The notes below the pieces were generated by a model. That model saw only the letters and a program-made list of their open reading frames with translations. It had not been told where the DNA came from and searched no databases. A DNA stretch of 64,000 nt from Chryseobacterium cucumeris (GTDB lineage: Bacteria; Bacteroidota; Bacteroidia; Flavobacteriales; Weeksellaceae), in contig NZ_LUVZ01000046.1 in NCBI RefSeq assembly GCF_001593385.1, forward strand, positions 62,001 through 126,000, given 5' to 3'. This document shows positions 55,079 through 63,260 of this stretch, piece after piece (position 1 is the stretch's first letter; every line of letters begins with the position of its first letter). Position numbers and translations under genes: made by a program.

Positions 55079-56194
55079 ATGAAATTAGGTTTATTATTAT
55101 TGGCTACATCATTGCCAATTGCAGCTTTCGCACAGAACAGCGGCACAACAGTAAACTCTTCCACAGAGTACCCTAATACATTCTCCTCAGGTTCCGCTAA
55201 TGTAAAACCCTTTGACAACAAATCCAGACGTTTCAGAGACTGGTCTATTTCTGTTGGAGGAGGTCCTGCATTTATGGTACACTCCGATTTAAAATCTATC
55301 CGCAAGGATAAGACTAATTGGGGTTACAATGCGTACATAAGCGTAGACAAACAAATTACACATGCATTCGGGCTAAGCCTAATGTATATGAGAGGAGAAA
55401 CGAAACAGACAGCCCAGCTTCCCGGTGCTGCAGGTGTAAAATCAGGAATAGCTACTGCTACAACACAATTTGACAACATCTCTTTATTAGGTGACATCAA
55501 CTTCTCGAACTTATTCAGAAGAGTAGACAACCACTCTCCATACAGATGGGCTTTCCATGGATATATGGGTATTGGAGTTCAGGGATTCAGAACATCACTA
55601 CATGATAACGACGAATTCAGATGGAGCAATACTCCAAGAAGAACTCCTTTATTCATTAAACAGGACATTGATATCAACTCTATCTTCTATCAGGGAGGTG
55701 TGGGAATAAAGTACAATGTTTCAAAACTTATTGACGTTGAGGCAAGAACCATGTACATTATCAGTGGTGATGATGAATTCGATGGCGGCGGATGGGCAGA
55801 TCCTAATGATTATGATCCTTCCACTCCAGGTTCAAAATACAACATGTTAAATTCCAGAAGATCTGATAACGCCTGGACAGTAAGTTTAGGAGTATCTTTC
55901 AAACTAGGAAAACACGAATCTCACCTTGCATGGCATGATCCGCTTCAGGAAGCATACTACAGAACCAGCGTTCTTGAAAACGCAAGTACTGACCTTGTTG
56001 TTTGCGAAAAAGGAGATGCAGACAATGATGGAGTATGTGATGACTGGGACAGACAGCTTGACACTCCTGCAGGTGCAAGAGTAGACGGTGCCGGAGTTGC
56101 TTTGGATATGGATCTGGATGGCGTTATTGACCTTTACGACAAGTGTGTAACCGTACCAGGACCTGTTGAAAACAATGGATGTCCAGTTAAATAA
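55079..56194 (+). CDS. OmpA-family barrel protein lacking the peptidoglycan domain
   Basis: The 371-aa protein has a signal peptide (LLATSLPIAAFAQN), an eight-stranded barrel-like domain and thrombospondin type 3-like Ca2+ repeats (GDADNDGVCDDWDRQLDTP, DLDGVIDLYDKC). It ends right after ENNGCPVK, so the OmpA peptidoglycan-binding domain found in its two neighbours is absent. The sequence is clearly paralogous to them (RFRDWSISVGGGP, FKLGKHESHLAWHDPLQ). It is the first of three tandem paralogues. It may form a pore or be a regulatory or modified porin. Confidence 0.87.
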   Translation: MKLGLLLLATSLPIAAFAQNSGTTVNSSTEYPNTFSSGSANVKPFDNKSRRFRDWSISVGGGPAFMVHSDLKSIRKDKTNWGYNAYISVDKQITHAFGLSLMYMRGETKQTAQLPGAAGVKSGIATATTQFDNISLLGDINFSNLFRRVDNHSPYRWAFHGYMGIGVQGFRTSLHDNDEFRWSNTPRRTPLFIKQDIDINSIFYQGGVGIKYNVSKLIDVEARTMYIISGDDEFDGGGWADPNDYDPSTPGSKYNMLNSRRSDNAWTVSLGVSFKLGKHESHLAWHDPLQEAYYRTSVLENASTDLVVCEKGDADNDGVCDDWDRQLDTPAGARVDGAGVALDMDLDGVIDLYDKCVTVPGPVENNGCPVK

Positions 56195-56248
56195 TTAAAA
56201 CAAACTTAAACTTCTTTTTCAATAAAAGAAATCAAATAATAATACACG

Positions 56249-57775
56249 ATGAAATTAAGTTTAGCAATTGTTGCATTAGCTTTGGCAATTCCTTCTGCTA
56301 CTTATGCACAAGACTCAACTGCAGATTCAAATGGAAAATATCCTAATACATTTTCTTCAGGATCTGCCAATGTTACCCCCTTTACCAACCAGTCTAAAAG
56401 ATTTAATGATTGGTCTATTTCTGTAGGAGCAGGTGTTCCCCTTCTTCAGTCTGCAGATTTGACTTCCATTAAAAATGGTAACGGTAAAAACCTTTTTGGA
56501 TATTCAGCCTACGTAAGTATTGATAAAGCGATTACCCATGCTTTTGGGATCAATTTACAATATGACAGAGGTGAAACCAGACAAGGATGGTTCAATACTA
56601 AAAATGCTGCACCTGATGCATCAGCAGTAGGAGCAAGAACTCAGTATGACGCAATCTCTCTCTTAGGAGACATTAACTTCTCAAACCTGTTAAGAAGAGT
56701 GGACAACCACTCCCCTTACAGATGGGCCCTTCATGGATATGCTGGTATTGGTACTATTGCCTACAGAGCATACCAGAAGGATGGTAGTAACAAACAGACA
56801 TTAATGACTGAAATCAAACCTTTCCAATTAGGTTCTCTGTTCTTCCAGGCTGGTACAGGTGTGAAGTTCAAAGTAAACAGAAGAATCGACATTGAAGGTA
56901 GATTAATGTATGTGGTAACAGGTGATGATGAATTTGACGGAGGCGGTGATGCTTACAGCGCTATCAACAAGCGTTCTGAGCAGGTTTCTGACAACTTCTT
57001 CAATGCGACATTAGGTCTTTCTTTCAAATTAGGAAAGCATGAATCTCACGTTATGTGGCATGATCCACTTCAGGAAATCTATTACAAACTGGATGTATTG
57101 GCTAATAAAAACCAGGATATCGAAGTATGTAAAAAAGGTGATGCTGATAACGACGGGGTATGTGACGATTGGGACAGACAGCTTGATACTCCTGCAGGAG
57201 CAAGAGTGGATGGTGCCGGAGTTGCGCTTGATACAGACTTAGACGGTGTAATTGACCTTTACGATAAGTGTGTAACAGTTCCAGGACCTGTTGAAAACAA
57301 CGGATGCCCTATCGTTAAAGATCATAAGGAAACTGCTGTAGAAGTAGAGAAAACCCTTAAGGATATTTATTTCAACTTTAATAAAGCTACCATCAGACCT
57401 GAATCTAACGAAAAATTGGATCTGGCAGCTTCAATTATTAAAGAAAACGGAGGTAATTACTTGTTGACCGGACATACAGATATCAAAGGAAATGCAGCCT
57501 ACAATCTTAGATTGTCTAAAGAAAGAGCAGCTGCTGTAGTAGGAGCTCTTGAAAACAGAGGCATTAATGAAAATGTACTAAAATCTAGAGGAGTTGGTTC
57601 TGCAGAAGCAACGATCCCGGCATCAGCTTCAGATGCTGAAAGAATGGCTGACAGAAAAGTTACTGTAAGATTTATAGAAAGTTCAGAATGGGATTCTATC
57701 AAAAAGAAAGACTATGAAGATGCTCCTGTAAAAAAAGCAGTAAAAAAAGTTCCTGCTAAGAAAAAGAAGAAATAA
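56249..57775 (+). CDS. OmpA-family outer membrane protein (copy 2)
   Basis: The 508-aa protein has a signal peptide, an OmpA-like barrel, TSP3 Ca2+ repeats, and a peptidoglycan-binding OmpA domain (FNFNKATIRPESNEKL, TGHTDIKGNAAYNLRLSKER, with the conserved Asp and Arg). It ends with a Lys-rich tail (KKVPAKKKKK). It anchors the outer membrane to peptidoglycan. Copy 3 matches it almost exactly up to the end of the TSP3 part, including a 437-nt identical run at 56870-57306. Confidence 0.93.
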   Translation: MKLSLAIVALALAIPSATYAQDSTADSNGKYPNTFSSGSANVTPFTNQSKRFNDWSISVGAGVPLLQSADLTSIKNGNGKNLFGYSAYVSIDKAITHAFGINLQYDRGETRQGWFNTKNAAPDASAVGARTQYDAISLLGDINFSNLLRRVDNHSPYRWALHGYAGIGTIAYRAYQKDGSNKQTLMTEIKPFQLGSLFFQAGTGVKFKVNRRIDIEGRLMYVVTGDDEFDGGGDAYSAINKRSEQVSDNFFNATLGLSFKLGKHESHVMWHDPLQEIYYKLDVLANKNQDIEVCKKGDADNDGVCDDWDRQLDTPAGARVDGAGVALDTDLDGVIDLYDKCVTVPGPVENNGCPIVKDHKETAVEVEKTLKDIYFNFNKATIRPESNEKLDLAASIIKENGGNYLLTGHTDIKGNAAYNLRLSKERAAAVVGALENRGINENVLKSRGVGSAEATIPASASDAERMADRKVTVRFIESSEWDSIKKKDYEDAPVKKAVKKVPAKKKKK

Positions 57776-57791
57776 ATTTCAAATACTACTT

Positions 57792-57828
57792 AAACCGAAA
57801 AGAATTGCTCTTTTCGGTTTATTTTTTT
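57792..57828 (+). terminator. terminator of OmpA copy 2
   Basis: AAACCGAAAAGA and TCTTTTCGGTTT (12 bp) pair around a five-base loop, followed by an ATTTTTTTT run. It separates copy 2 from copy 3. Confidence 0.8.
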
Positions 57829-57986
57829 TCTACTACGATTTTTTTTACATACCTTTATCATTATTTTCAGGACAACTGTGTGAAATACATTAGTAATCAG
57901 TAAGTTTGTTTTGAAAAAAATTAATACAAAATCACTTTTTAGCGTAAAAAATCATTTAAAATAACTTAACTTAAAAAAATAACACT

Positions 57987-59426
57987 ATGAAATTAAGTTT
58001 AGCAATTGTTGCATTAGCTTTGGCAATTCCTTCTGCCACTTATGCACAAGACTCAACGGCAGTTTCAAAAGGAGAGTATCCTAATACATTTTCTTCGGGA
58101 TCTGCTAATGTTTCCCCATTCACCAATCAATCTAAAAGATTTAATGATTGGTCTATTTCTGCTGGTGTAGGTGTTCCACTTCTTCAGTCAGCAGATTTGA
58201 CTTCTATCAAAAATGGTAACGGTAAAAACCTTTTTGGATATTCAGCCTACGTAAGTATTGATAAAGCGATTACCCATGCTTTTGGGATCAATTTACAATA
58301 TGACAGAGGTGAAACCAGACAAGGATGGTTCAATACTAAAAATGCTGCACCCGATGCATCAGCAGTAGGAGCAAGAACTCAGTATGACGCAATCTCTCTA
58401 TTAGGAGACATTAACTTCTCGAATCTGTTAAGAAGAGTGGACAACCACTCCCCTTACAGATGGGCACTTCACGGGTATGCTGGTATTGGTACTATTGCCT
58501 ACAGAGCATACCAGAAAGACGGAAGTAACAAACAGACATTAATGACTGAAATCAAACCTTTCCAATTAGGTTCTCTGTTCTTCCAGGCTGGTACAGGTCT
58601 GAAGTTTAAAGTAAACAGAAGAATCGACATTGAAGGTAGATTAATGTATGTGGTAACAGGTGATGATGAATTTGACGGAGGCGGTGATGCTTACAGCGCT
58701 ATCAACAAGCGTTCTGAGCAGGTTTCTGACAACTTCTTCAATGCGACATTAGGTCTTTCTTTCAAATTAGGAAAGCATGAATCTCACGTTATGTGGCATG
58801 ATCCACTTCAGGAAATCTATTACAAACTGGATGTATTGGCTAATAAAAACCAGGATATCGAAGTATGTAAAAAAGGTGATGCTGATAACGACGGGGTATG
58901 TGACGATTGGGACAGACAGCTTGATACTCCTGCAGGAGCAAGAGTGGATGGTGCCGGAGTTGCGCTTGATACAGACTTAGACGGTGTAATTGACCTTTAC
59001 GATAAGTGTGTAACAGTTCCAGGACCTGTTGAAAACAACGGATGTCCTGTAGCTACAACAGGACCTGTAGTAGAAACAGAAACTAAGTTGGAGGGAATTG
59101 AGTTTGATTTAAATTCTGACAGAATTTTGCCATCAAATACTCCAATCTTAAATAATGCTGTAAACTACATCAATTCTTCGACTGGTTCTTATAATGTAAT
59201 CGGAGCTACTGATACAAGAGGTACTGATGCTTACAACCAAAAACTATCAGAAAGAAGAGCAAACAACGTTAAGAACTATCTGATCAAAAACGGTGTTCAA
59301 ACAGGTAAATTACAGGCAATAGGAAAAGGTGAAAAAGACCTTAAATATCCTGAATGTGAACCGGCAACGAAGTGCCCTGAATGGAAAAACAGAGCCAACA
59401 GAAGAGTATACTTCGAAGCTAAATAA
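57987..59426 (+). CDS. OmpA-family outer membrane protein (copy 3)
   Basis: The 479-aa paralogue has the same signal, barrel and TSP3 modules as copy 2, but its OmpA domain is different: EFDLNSDRILPSNTPILN, IGATDTRGTDAYNQKLSERRANNV and a Cys pair near the end (YPECEPATKCPEW). It starts about 211 bp after copy 2 with its own upstream region and is followed by a terminator. The near-identical front half suggests recent duplication or gene conversion, with divergence only in the peptidoglycan-binding end. Confidence 0.93.
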   Translation: MKLSLAIVALALAIPSATYAQDSTAVSKGEYPNTFSSGSANVSPFTNQSKRFNDWSISAGVGVPLLQSADLTSIKNGNGKNLFGYSAYVSIDKAITHAFGINLQYDRGETRQGWFNTKNAAPDASAVGARTQYDAISLLGDINFSNLLRRVDNHSPYRWALHGYAGIGTIAYRAYQKDGSNKQTLMTEIKPFQLGSLFFQAGTGLKFKVNRRIDIEGRLMYVVTGDDEFDGGGDAYSAINKRSEQVSDNFFNATLGLSFKLGKHESHVMWHDPLQEIYYKLDVLANKNQDIEVCKKGDADNDGVCDDWDRQLDTPAGARVDGAGVALDTDLDGVIDLYDKCVTVPGPVENNGCPVATTGPVVETETKLEGIEFDLNSDRILPSNTPILNNAVNYINSSTGSYNVIGATDTRGTDAYNQKLSERRANNVKNYLIKNGVQTGKLQAIGKGEKDLKYPECEPATKCPEWKNRANRRVYFEAK

Positions 59427-59450
59427 TAAACATATTGATATATTATATGA

Positions 59451-59477
59451 AAGTCACGCCCTGCGTGACTTTTTTTG
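59451..59477 (+). terminator. terminator of OmpA copy 3
   Basis: AAGTCACG and CGTGACTT pair around a CCCTG loop, followed by seven T residues. Confidence 0.75.
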
Positions 59478-59503
59478 TCTAATTCTTTCCTTATTTTTAC
59501 AAC

Positions 59504-61411
59504 ATGATTTCTCCGCAGGATTTTCAAAAGCTAAAATATGATACTCTTAAGTATTTCTGGGGTTATACCGACTTCAGAGATTCTCAGGAAGAAATTATCA
59601 ATGCTGTTATTAATGAAAAAGATACCCTGGTTCTCTTACCTACAGGGGCAGGAAAGTCTTTATGCTATCAATTACCAGCCCTATTGAAAGAAGGAACCTG
59701 CCTTGTTGTTTCTCCTTTGCTGGCATTGATGAAAGACCAGGTTAATCAGCTTAAAGCCCGCGGTATAGAAGCAGAATATCTGTCCTCAGAACTTGATGAA
59801 TATGATGCGGAAGCAGTTTATGACCGTTGTAAAGAAGGAATTACCAAACTACTCTATGTTTCTCCTGAAAGACTTACCAATAGTCAGTTTATTCAAAACA
59901 TGGAGGAAATTCAACTATCCTTCATTGCTGTGGATGAAGCTCACTGTATTTCAGAATGGGGTCAGGATTTCAGGCCCAGTTATCAGAATATAAAAGGATT
60001 CAGAAGTAATAATCCTGAAATTCCCTGTCTTGCTTTGACTGCAACAGCGACTCCAAAAGTTCTTGAAGAGATCAAAAGTAAACTGGAACTGAAAAATCCT
60101 TTTGTTTTTCAAAAAAGTTTCAAGAGAGAGAATATTAAAATTTTCACCGATGAAGTATCTGATAAATTCCAACGTGTTTTTGATATTTTAAAATACAGCA
60201 ATGACTCCGGAATTGTATATGTAAGAACAAGAAAAGAAGCAGAATTGCTGGCAGAATTCCTGAAGAAAAACCAACTGAAAAATGTAGATTATTTCCATGC
60301 AGGCCTCACAACCAAGGAAAAAAATGCAAGACAAAACCTTTGGAATAATAGTGACAACCATGTTCTTATTTCTACCAATGCCTTTGGAATGGGTATAGAC
60401 AAAGACAATGTTCGTTTTGTGATTCACTATTCCCCTGCTGCGTCTCTGGAAAACTATTATCAGGAGATCGGAAGAGCCGGAAGAGATGGAAAAGACAGTT
60501 TTGCCTTCATGCTTTGGAACAAACAGGAATTATTGAATTTTGATCAGGTTCTAAAAAATCAGACACCCAACAAAGCTGAGTTTTTGAAGATCATTAGTTA
60601 CCTCTATTCTATTTTTCAGGTAGCAGAATTTGAACTTCCGGAAAAAACATTTCAGCTGAATAATCTTGGTATACAGAATTTCACAAAACTGTCGAAAGCA
60701 AAGATCAACAATGTACTCAATTTTCTCCACAACCAGGAAATTGTCTACTACAACGATTACAAAAGTCTGTCTTCACTTGAGCTTTTTATCAAAGCTGATG
60801 AGCTGGAACAGCTTCCTCAAAAAGATGCCTACTTTATAGAGCTTCTTTTCCGTAATATATCAGGAATTACCACCCACAAAGTAATGTTCAGTGAACAACA
60901 GGTAAGCAACAAAATCAATATCAGTGTTCCTTTGATCAAAGAACGGTTGAAAGAACTTCAGCAAAAGAACTATCTTGAATATATCGATGGGGCGTTAGCC
61001 AGTATCAAATTCCTGAAACCCCGCGATGAAAGAGCTGTGAACAGCACTTACTGGAAATTATTTGAACATATTCAGAGGAATAAAATCCAAAAATGGGAAG
61101 AGATGAAGTTTTACGTAGAAAATAACGACTACTGCAAAATGAAACTAATTCTTGCTTACTTTGGTGAAAAAAATTCCAGAAACTGTGGCCAGTGTTCTGT
61201 CTGTGAAAAAAATAAGCAATCCATCTTTGGAAAAAATATTTCTCAGCAGATCATTAATTTATTAGCTAAAAAGTCGGCTACCATTGAAGAACTGTCTATC
61301 CAGCTCAGCTATCATTCCAAAGAAAATATACTGGAGAATCTGATTTTTCTTTTGGATTCAGGAAAGGTAAGAATGCTGAATTTCAGAACGTATGCGCTGA
61401 ATCATGAGTAA
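59504..61411 (+). CDS. recQ: ATP-dependent DNA helicase RecQ
   Basis: RecQ is a 3'-5' helicase in recombination and repair. The 635-aa protein has Walker A LPTGAGKSLCYQ (about 45-56), the DEAHCISEWGQDFRPSY box, LTATATPKV, the AFGMGIDKDNVRF and QEIGRAGRDG motifs, then the RQC part with four zinc Cys (C547-type YCKM and NCGQCSVC). The C-terminus is short and I see no clear HRDC domain. It is monocistronic. Confidence 0.93.
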   Translation: MISPQDFQKLKYDTLKYFWGYTDFRDSQEEIINAVINEKDTLVLLPTGAGKSLCYQLPALLKEGTCLVVSPLLALMKDQVNQLKARGIEAEYLSSELDEYDAEAVYDRCKEGITKLLYVSPERLTNSQFIQNMEEIQLSFIAVDEAHCISEWGQDFRPSYQNIKGFRSNNPEIPCLALTATATPKVLEEIKSKLELKNPFVFQKSFKRENIKIFTDEVSDKFQRVFDILKYSNDSGIVYVRTRKEAELLAEFLKKNQLKNVDYFHAGLTTKEKNARQNLWNNSDNHVLISTNAFGMGIDKDNVRFVIHYSPAASLENYYQEIGRAGRDGKDSFAFMLWNKQELLNFDQVLKNQTPNKAEFLKIISYLYSIFQVAEFELPEKTFQLNNLGIQNFTKLSKAKINNVLNFLHNQEIVYYNDYKSLSSLELFIKADELEQLPQKDAYFIELLFRNISGITTHKVMFSEQQVSNKINISVPLIKERLKELQQKNYLEYIDGALASIKFLKPRDERAVNSTYWKLFEHIQRNKIQKWEEMKFYVENNDYCKMKLILAYFGEKNSRNCGQCSVCEKNKQSIFGKNISQQIINLLAKKSATIEELSIQLSYHSKENILENLIFLLDSGKVRMLNFRTYALNHE

Positions 61412-61435
61412 TGAATAATGAATAATGAATAATGA
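61408..61435. repeat. heptamer tandem repeat after recQ
   Basis: The unit TAATGAA repeats about three times in tandem right after the recQ stop codon, with a fourth copy altered. A related heptamer run lies at 17369-17398. Confidence 0.55.
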
Positions 61436-61540
61436 TTGATAAATATTATGACCCTCAACCTGCCTAAATCTCAAACGCTCACACTCTAAAACTCTCCTAC
61501 CTTCAAACCCTGATATTTTCCGACTCTCAGATCAAAAACT

Positions 61541-61553
61541 TATCTTTGCAGTA
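61541..61553 (+). promoter_or_regulatory. -7 element giving a leaderless fmt transcript
   Basis: TATCTTTG at 61541-61548 matches TAnnTTTG; the ATG begins five bases later. With normal spacing transcription would begin at the start codon. Confidence 0.5.
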
Positions 61554-62500
61554 TGAAATCATTGAAAGTTGTTTTTTTAGGAACTCCTGAGTTTGCAAAA
61601 ACCTCTTTGGAGGCCATCCACCAATCTCACCATCAGGTAGTAGGTGTTGTAACTGTAGCTGATAAGGCAAGCGGACGCGGACAGAAAATTCACCAGTCAC
61701 CGGTAAAAATCTATGCTGAAGAAAATAATATTCCTGTTTTTCAGCCGGAAAAGTTGAGAAACCCTGAATTCCTGGAAGAACTTAGGAAATTGGATGCTGA
61801 TGTTTTTGTAGTGGTTGCCTTCAGGATGATGCCTAAAGTGCTTTTTGAGATGCCTAAAATGGGAACTTTCAATCTTCATGCTTCACTGCTTCCTGATTAC
61901 AGAGGTGCTGCACCCATCAATTATGCTGTAATCAACGGAGAAGAAAAGACCGGAGCAACTACTTTCTTTATTAATGAAAAAATTGACGAAGGAAATATTC
62001 TTCTTCAGCAGGAAATGGAAATTTTACCGGATGAAAATGCCGGAAGCCTTCATGACCGACTCATGGAAATGGGCTCAGGCCTTGTGGTTAAGACATTGGA
62101 TGGTCTTGCCGAAAATGCTATTGAAGAGAAACCTCAGCCCCATGTAGAACATCCTAAAAATGCTTATAAAATTTTCAAGGAAGATACGAGGATCAATTGG
62201 GAACAGCCTTCAAAAACCATTCATCAGTTTATTCTGGGAATGTCGCCTTATCCTGCAGCTTTCACCACTTTAAAGATTGACAACGAAGAAAAAGGATTAA
62301 AAATATTCGGGGGTAAATTTGAACTTGTTGGCCACGGAAAACCAGCTGGAAGTCTTGATATTTCTAAGAATGAATTTAAAATCTATACTCAGGACGGAAT
62401 CTATTATCCGCTGGAGCTTCAGTTAGAAGGTAAAAAAAGAATGTTGGTAAAAGATTTTCTAAATGGTTTCCGAAACTTTGACGGAATTGCATTAGCCTAA
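61553..62500 (+). CDS. fmt: methionyl-tRNA formyltransferase Fmt
   Basis: Fmt formylates initiator Met-tRNA using 10-formyl-tetrahydrofolate. The 315-aa protein has VVFLGTPEFA at the start, the catalytic Asn-His region NLHASLLPDYRGAAPI, and an ATTFFINEKIDEGNILLQ segment with the conserved Asp. A C-terminal beta-barrel domain occupies the last 110 residues. It is cytoplasmic and followed by a terminator. Confidence 0.95.
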   Translation: MKSLKVVFLGTPEFAKTSLEAIHQSHHQVVGVVTVADKASGRGQKIHQSPVKIYAEENNIPVFQPEKLRNPEFLEELRKLDADVFVVVAFRMMPKVLFEMPKMGTFNLHASLLPDYRGAAPINYAVINGEEKTGATTFFINEKIDEGNILLQQEMEILPDENAGSLHDRLMEMGSGLVVKTLDGLAENAIEEKPQPHVEHPKNAYKIFKEDTRINWEQPSKTIHQFILGMSPYPAAFTTLKIDNEEKGLKIFGGKFELVGHGKPAGSLDISKNEFKIYTQDGIYYPLELQLEGKKRMLVKDFLNGFRNFDGIALA

Positions 62501-62520
62501 AAAATAAGATCATTATACAT

Positions 62521-62565
62521 AAAAAAGTCCCAAAAGTATTTACAGATAGACTTTTGGGACTTTTT
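62521..62565. terminator. bidirectional terminator fmt / Crp-family gene
   Basis: AAAAAAGTCCCAAAAGT pairs with ACTTTTGGGACTTTTT around a 12-base loop, between convergent genes. Confidence 0.8.
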
Positions 62566-62577
62566 AATTTTCAGTCA

Positions 62578-63159
62578 TCAACTTTTACTCACAATTTTCT
62601 TCCGGATTCTGCTTATAAACTCAGGTGTCACTCCCAGATAGGCTGCAATCTGAATATTGGTAAGACGGCTTGCTGTCTGTGGATAATCTTTTAAAAACTC
62701 AACATAGCGTTCATCTGAAGGTTTGCTTAGATTATCAATAATTCTACGCTGTAGGGCAATAATTGATTTTTGAAATTTAAGCCTCATTAATCTTTCAATC
62801 TCCGGCATTTCAGCATACAGTTTTTCTTTGTCTTTTTTGGGAATAAGAAGGATTTCACTATCCTCAAGCGCCTGAATATTGAGTTTTGAGGGAATGCGGT
62901 TTACAAAACTATCAATATCGGAGATCCACCAGTTTTCAATTCCAAAATACAATATCTGTTCGGCTGCATTATGATGGGTATGAAAAACTTTAAAACATCC
63001 GCTAACGACAAACCCTTCAAATTCGCAAATTTCACCTTCTTTTAAGAGGAATTCTTTTTTCTTGATTTTCCTTAAACTGAAAGCACTGCAGTATTTCTCC
63101 AGCTTTTCATCTGAAATTTCAATATAGCCCCGGATATGTTTTTTTAAAGATTCAGTCAT
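62578..63159 (-). CDS. Crp/Fnr-family regulator
   Basis: The 193-aa protein has a cyclic-nucleotide-like domain (EFLLKEGEICEFEGFVVSGCFKVF) and a C-terminal HTH (NIQIAAYLGVTPEFISRIRKK). It lacks the residues for cAMP binding (no clear R-S/T-A-S phosphate cassette), so the effector is unknown. This single-gene unit is of the type common in Bacteroidota. Confidence 0.88.
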   Translation of the reverse strand: MTESLKKHIRGYIEISDEKLEKYCSAFSLRKIKKKEFLLKEGEICEFEGFVVSGCFKVFHTHHNAAEQILYFGIENWWISDIDSFVNRIPSKLNIQALEDSEILLIPKKDKEKLYAEMPEIERLMRLKFQKSIIALQRRIIDNLSKPSDERYVEFLKDYPQTASRLTNIQIAAYLGVTPEFISRIRKKIVSKS

Positions 63160-63174
63160 GGTTTAAAAAATAAA

Positions 63175-63201
63175 AAAGGTTTAGAAAAATCCTAAACCTT
63201 A
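63175..63201 (-). terminator. ribB terminator
   Basis: AAGGTTTAG and CTAAACCTT pair around an eight-base loop, with a T run on the minus strand after the ribB stop. Confidence 0.65.
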
Positions 63202-63260
63202 TATTTTATATTACAAACAGTCATTTATTATGAAAAAATTCATTATTGACTGTTCATTTA

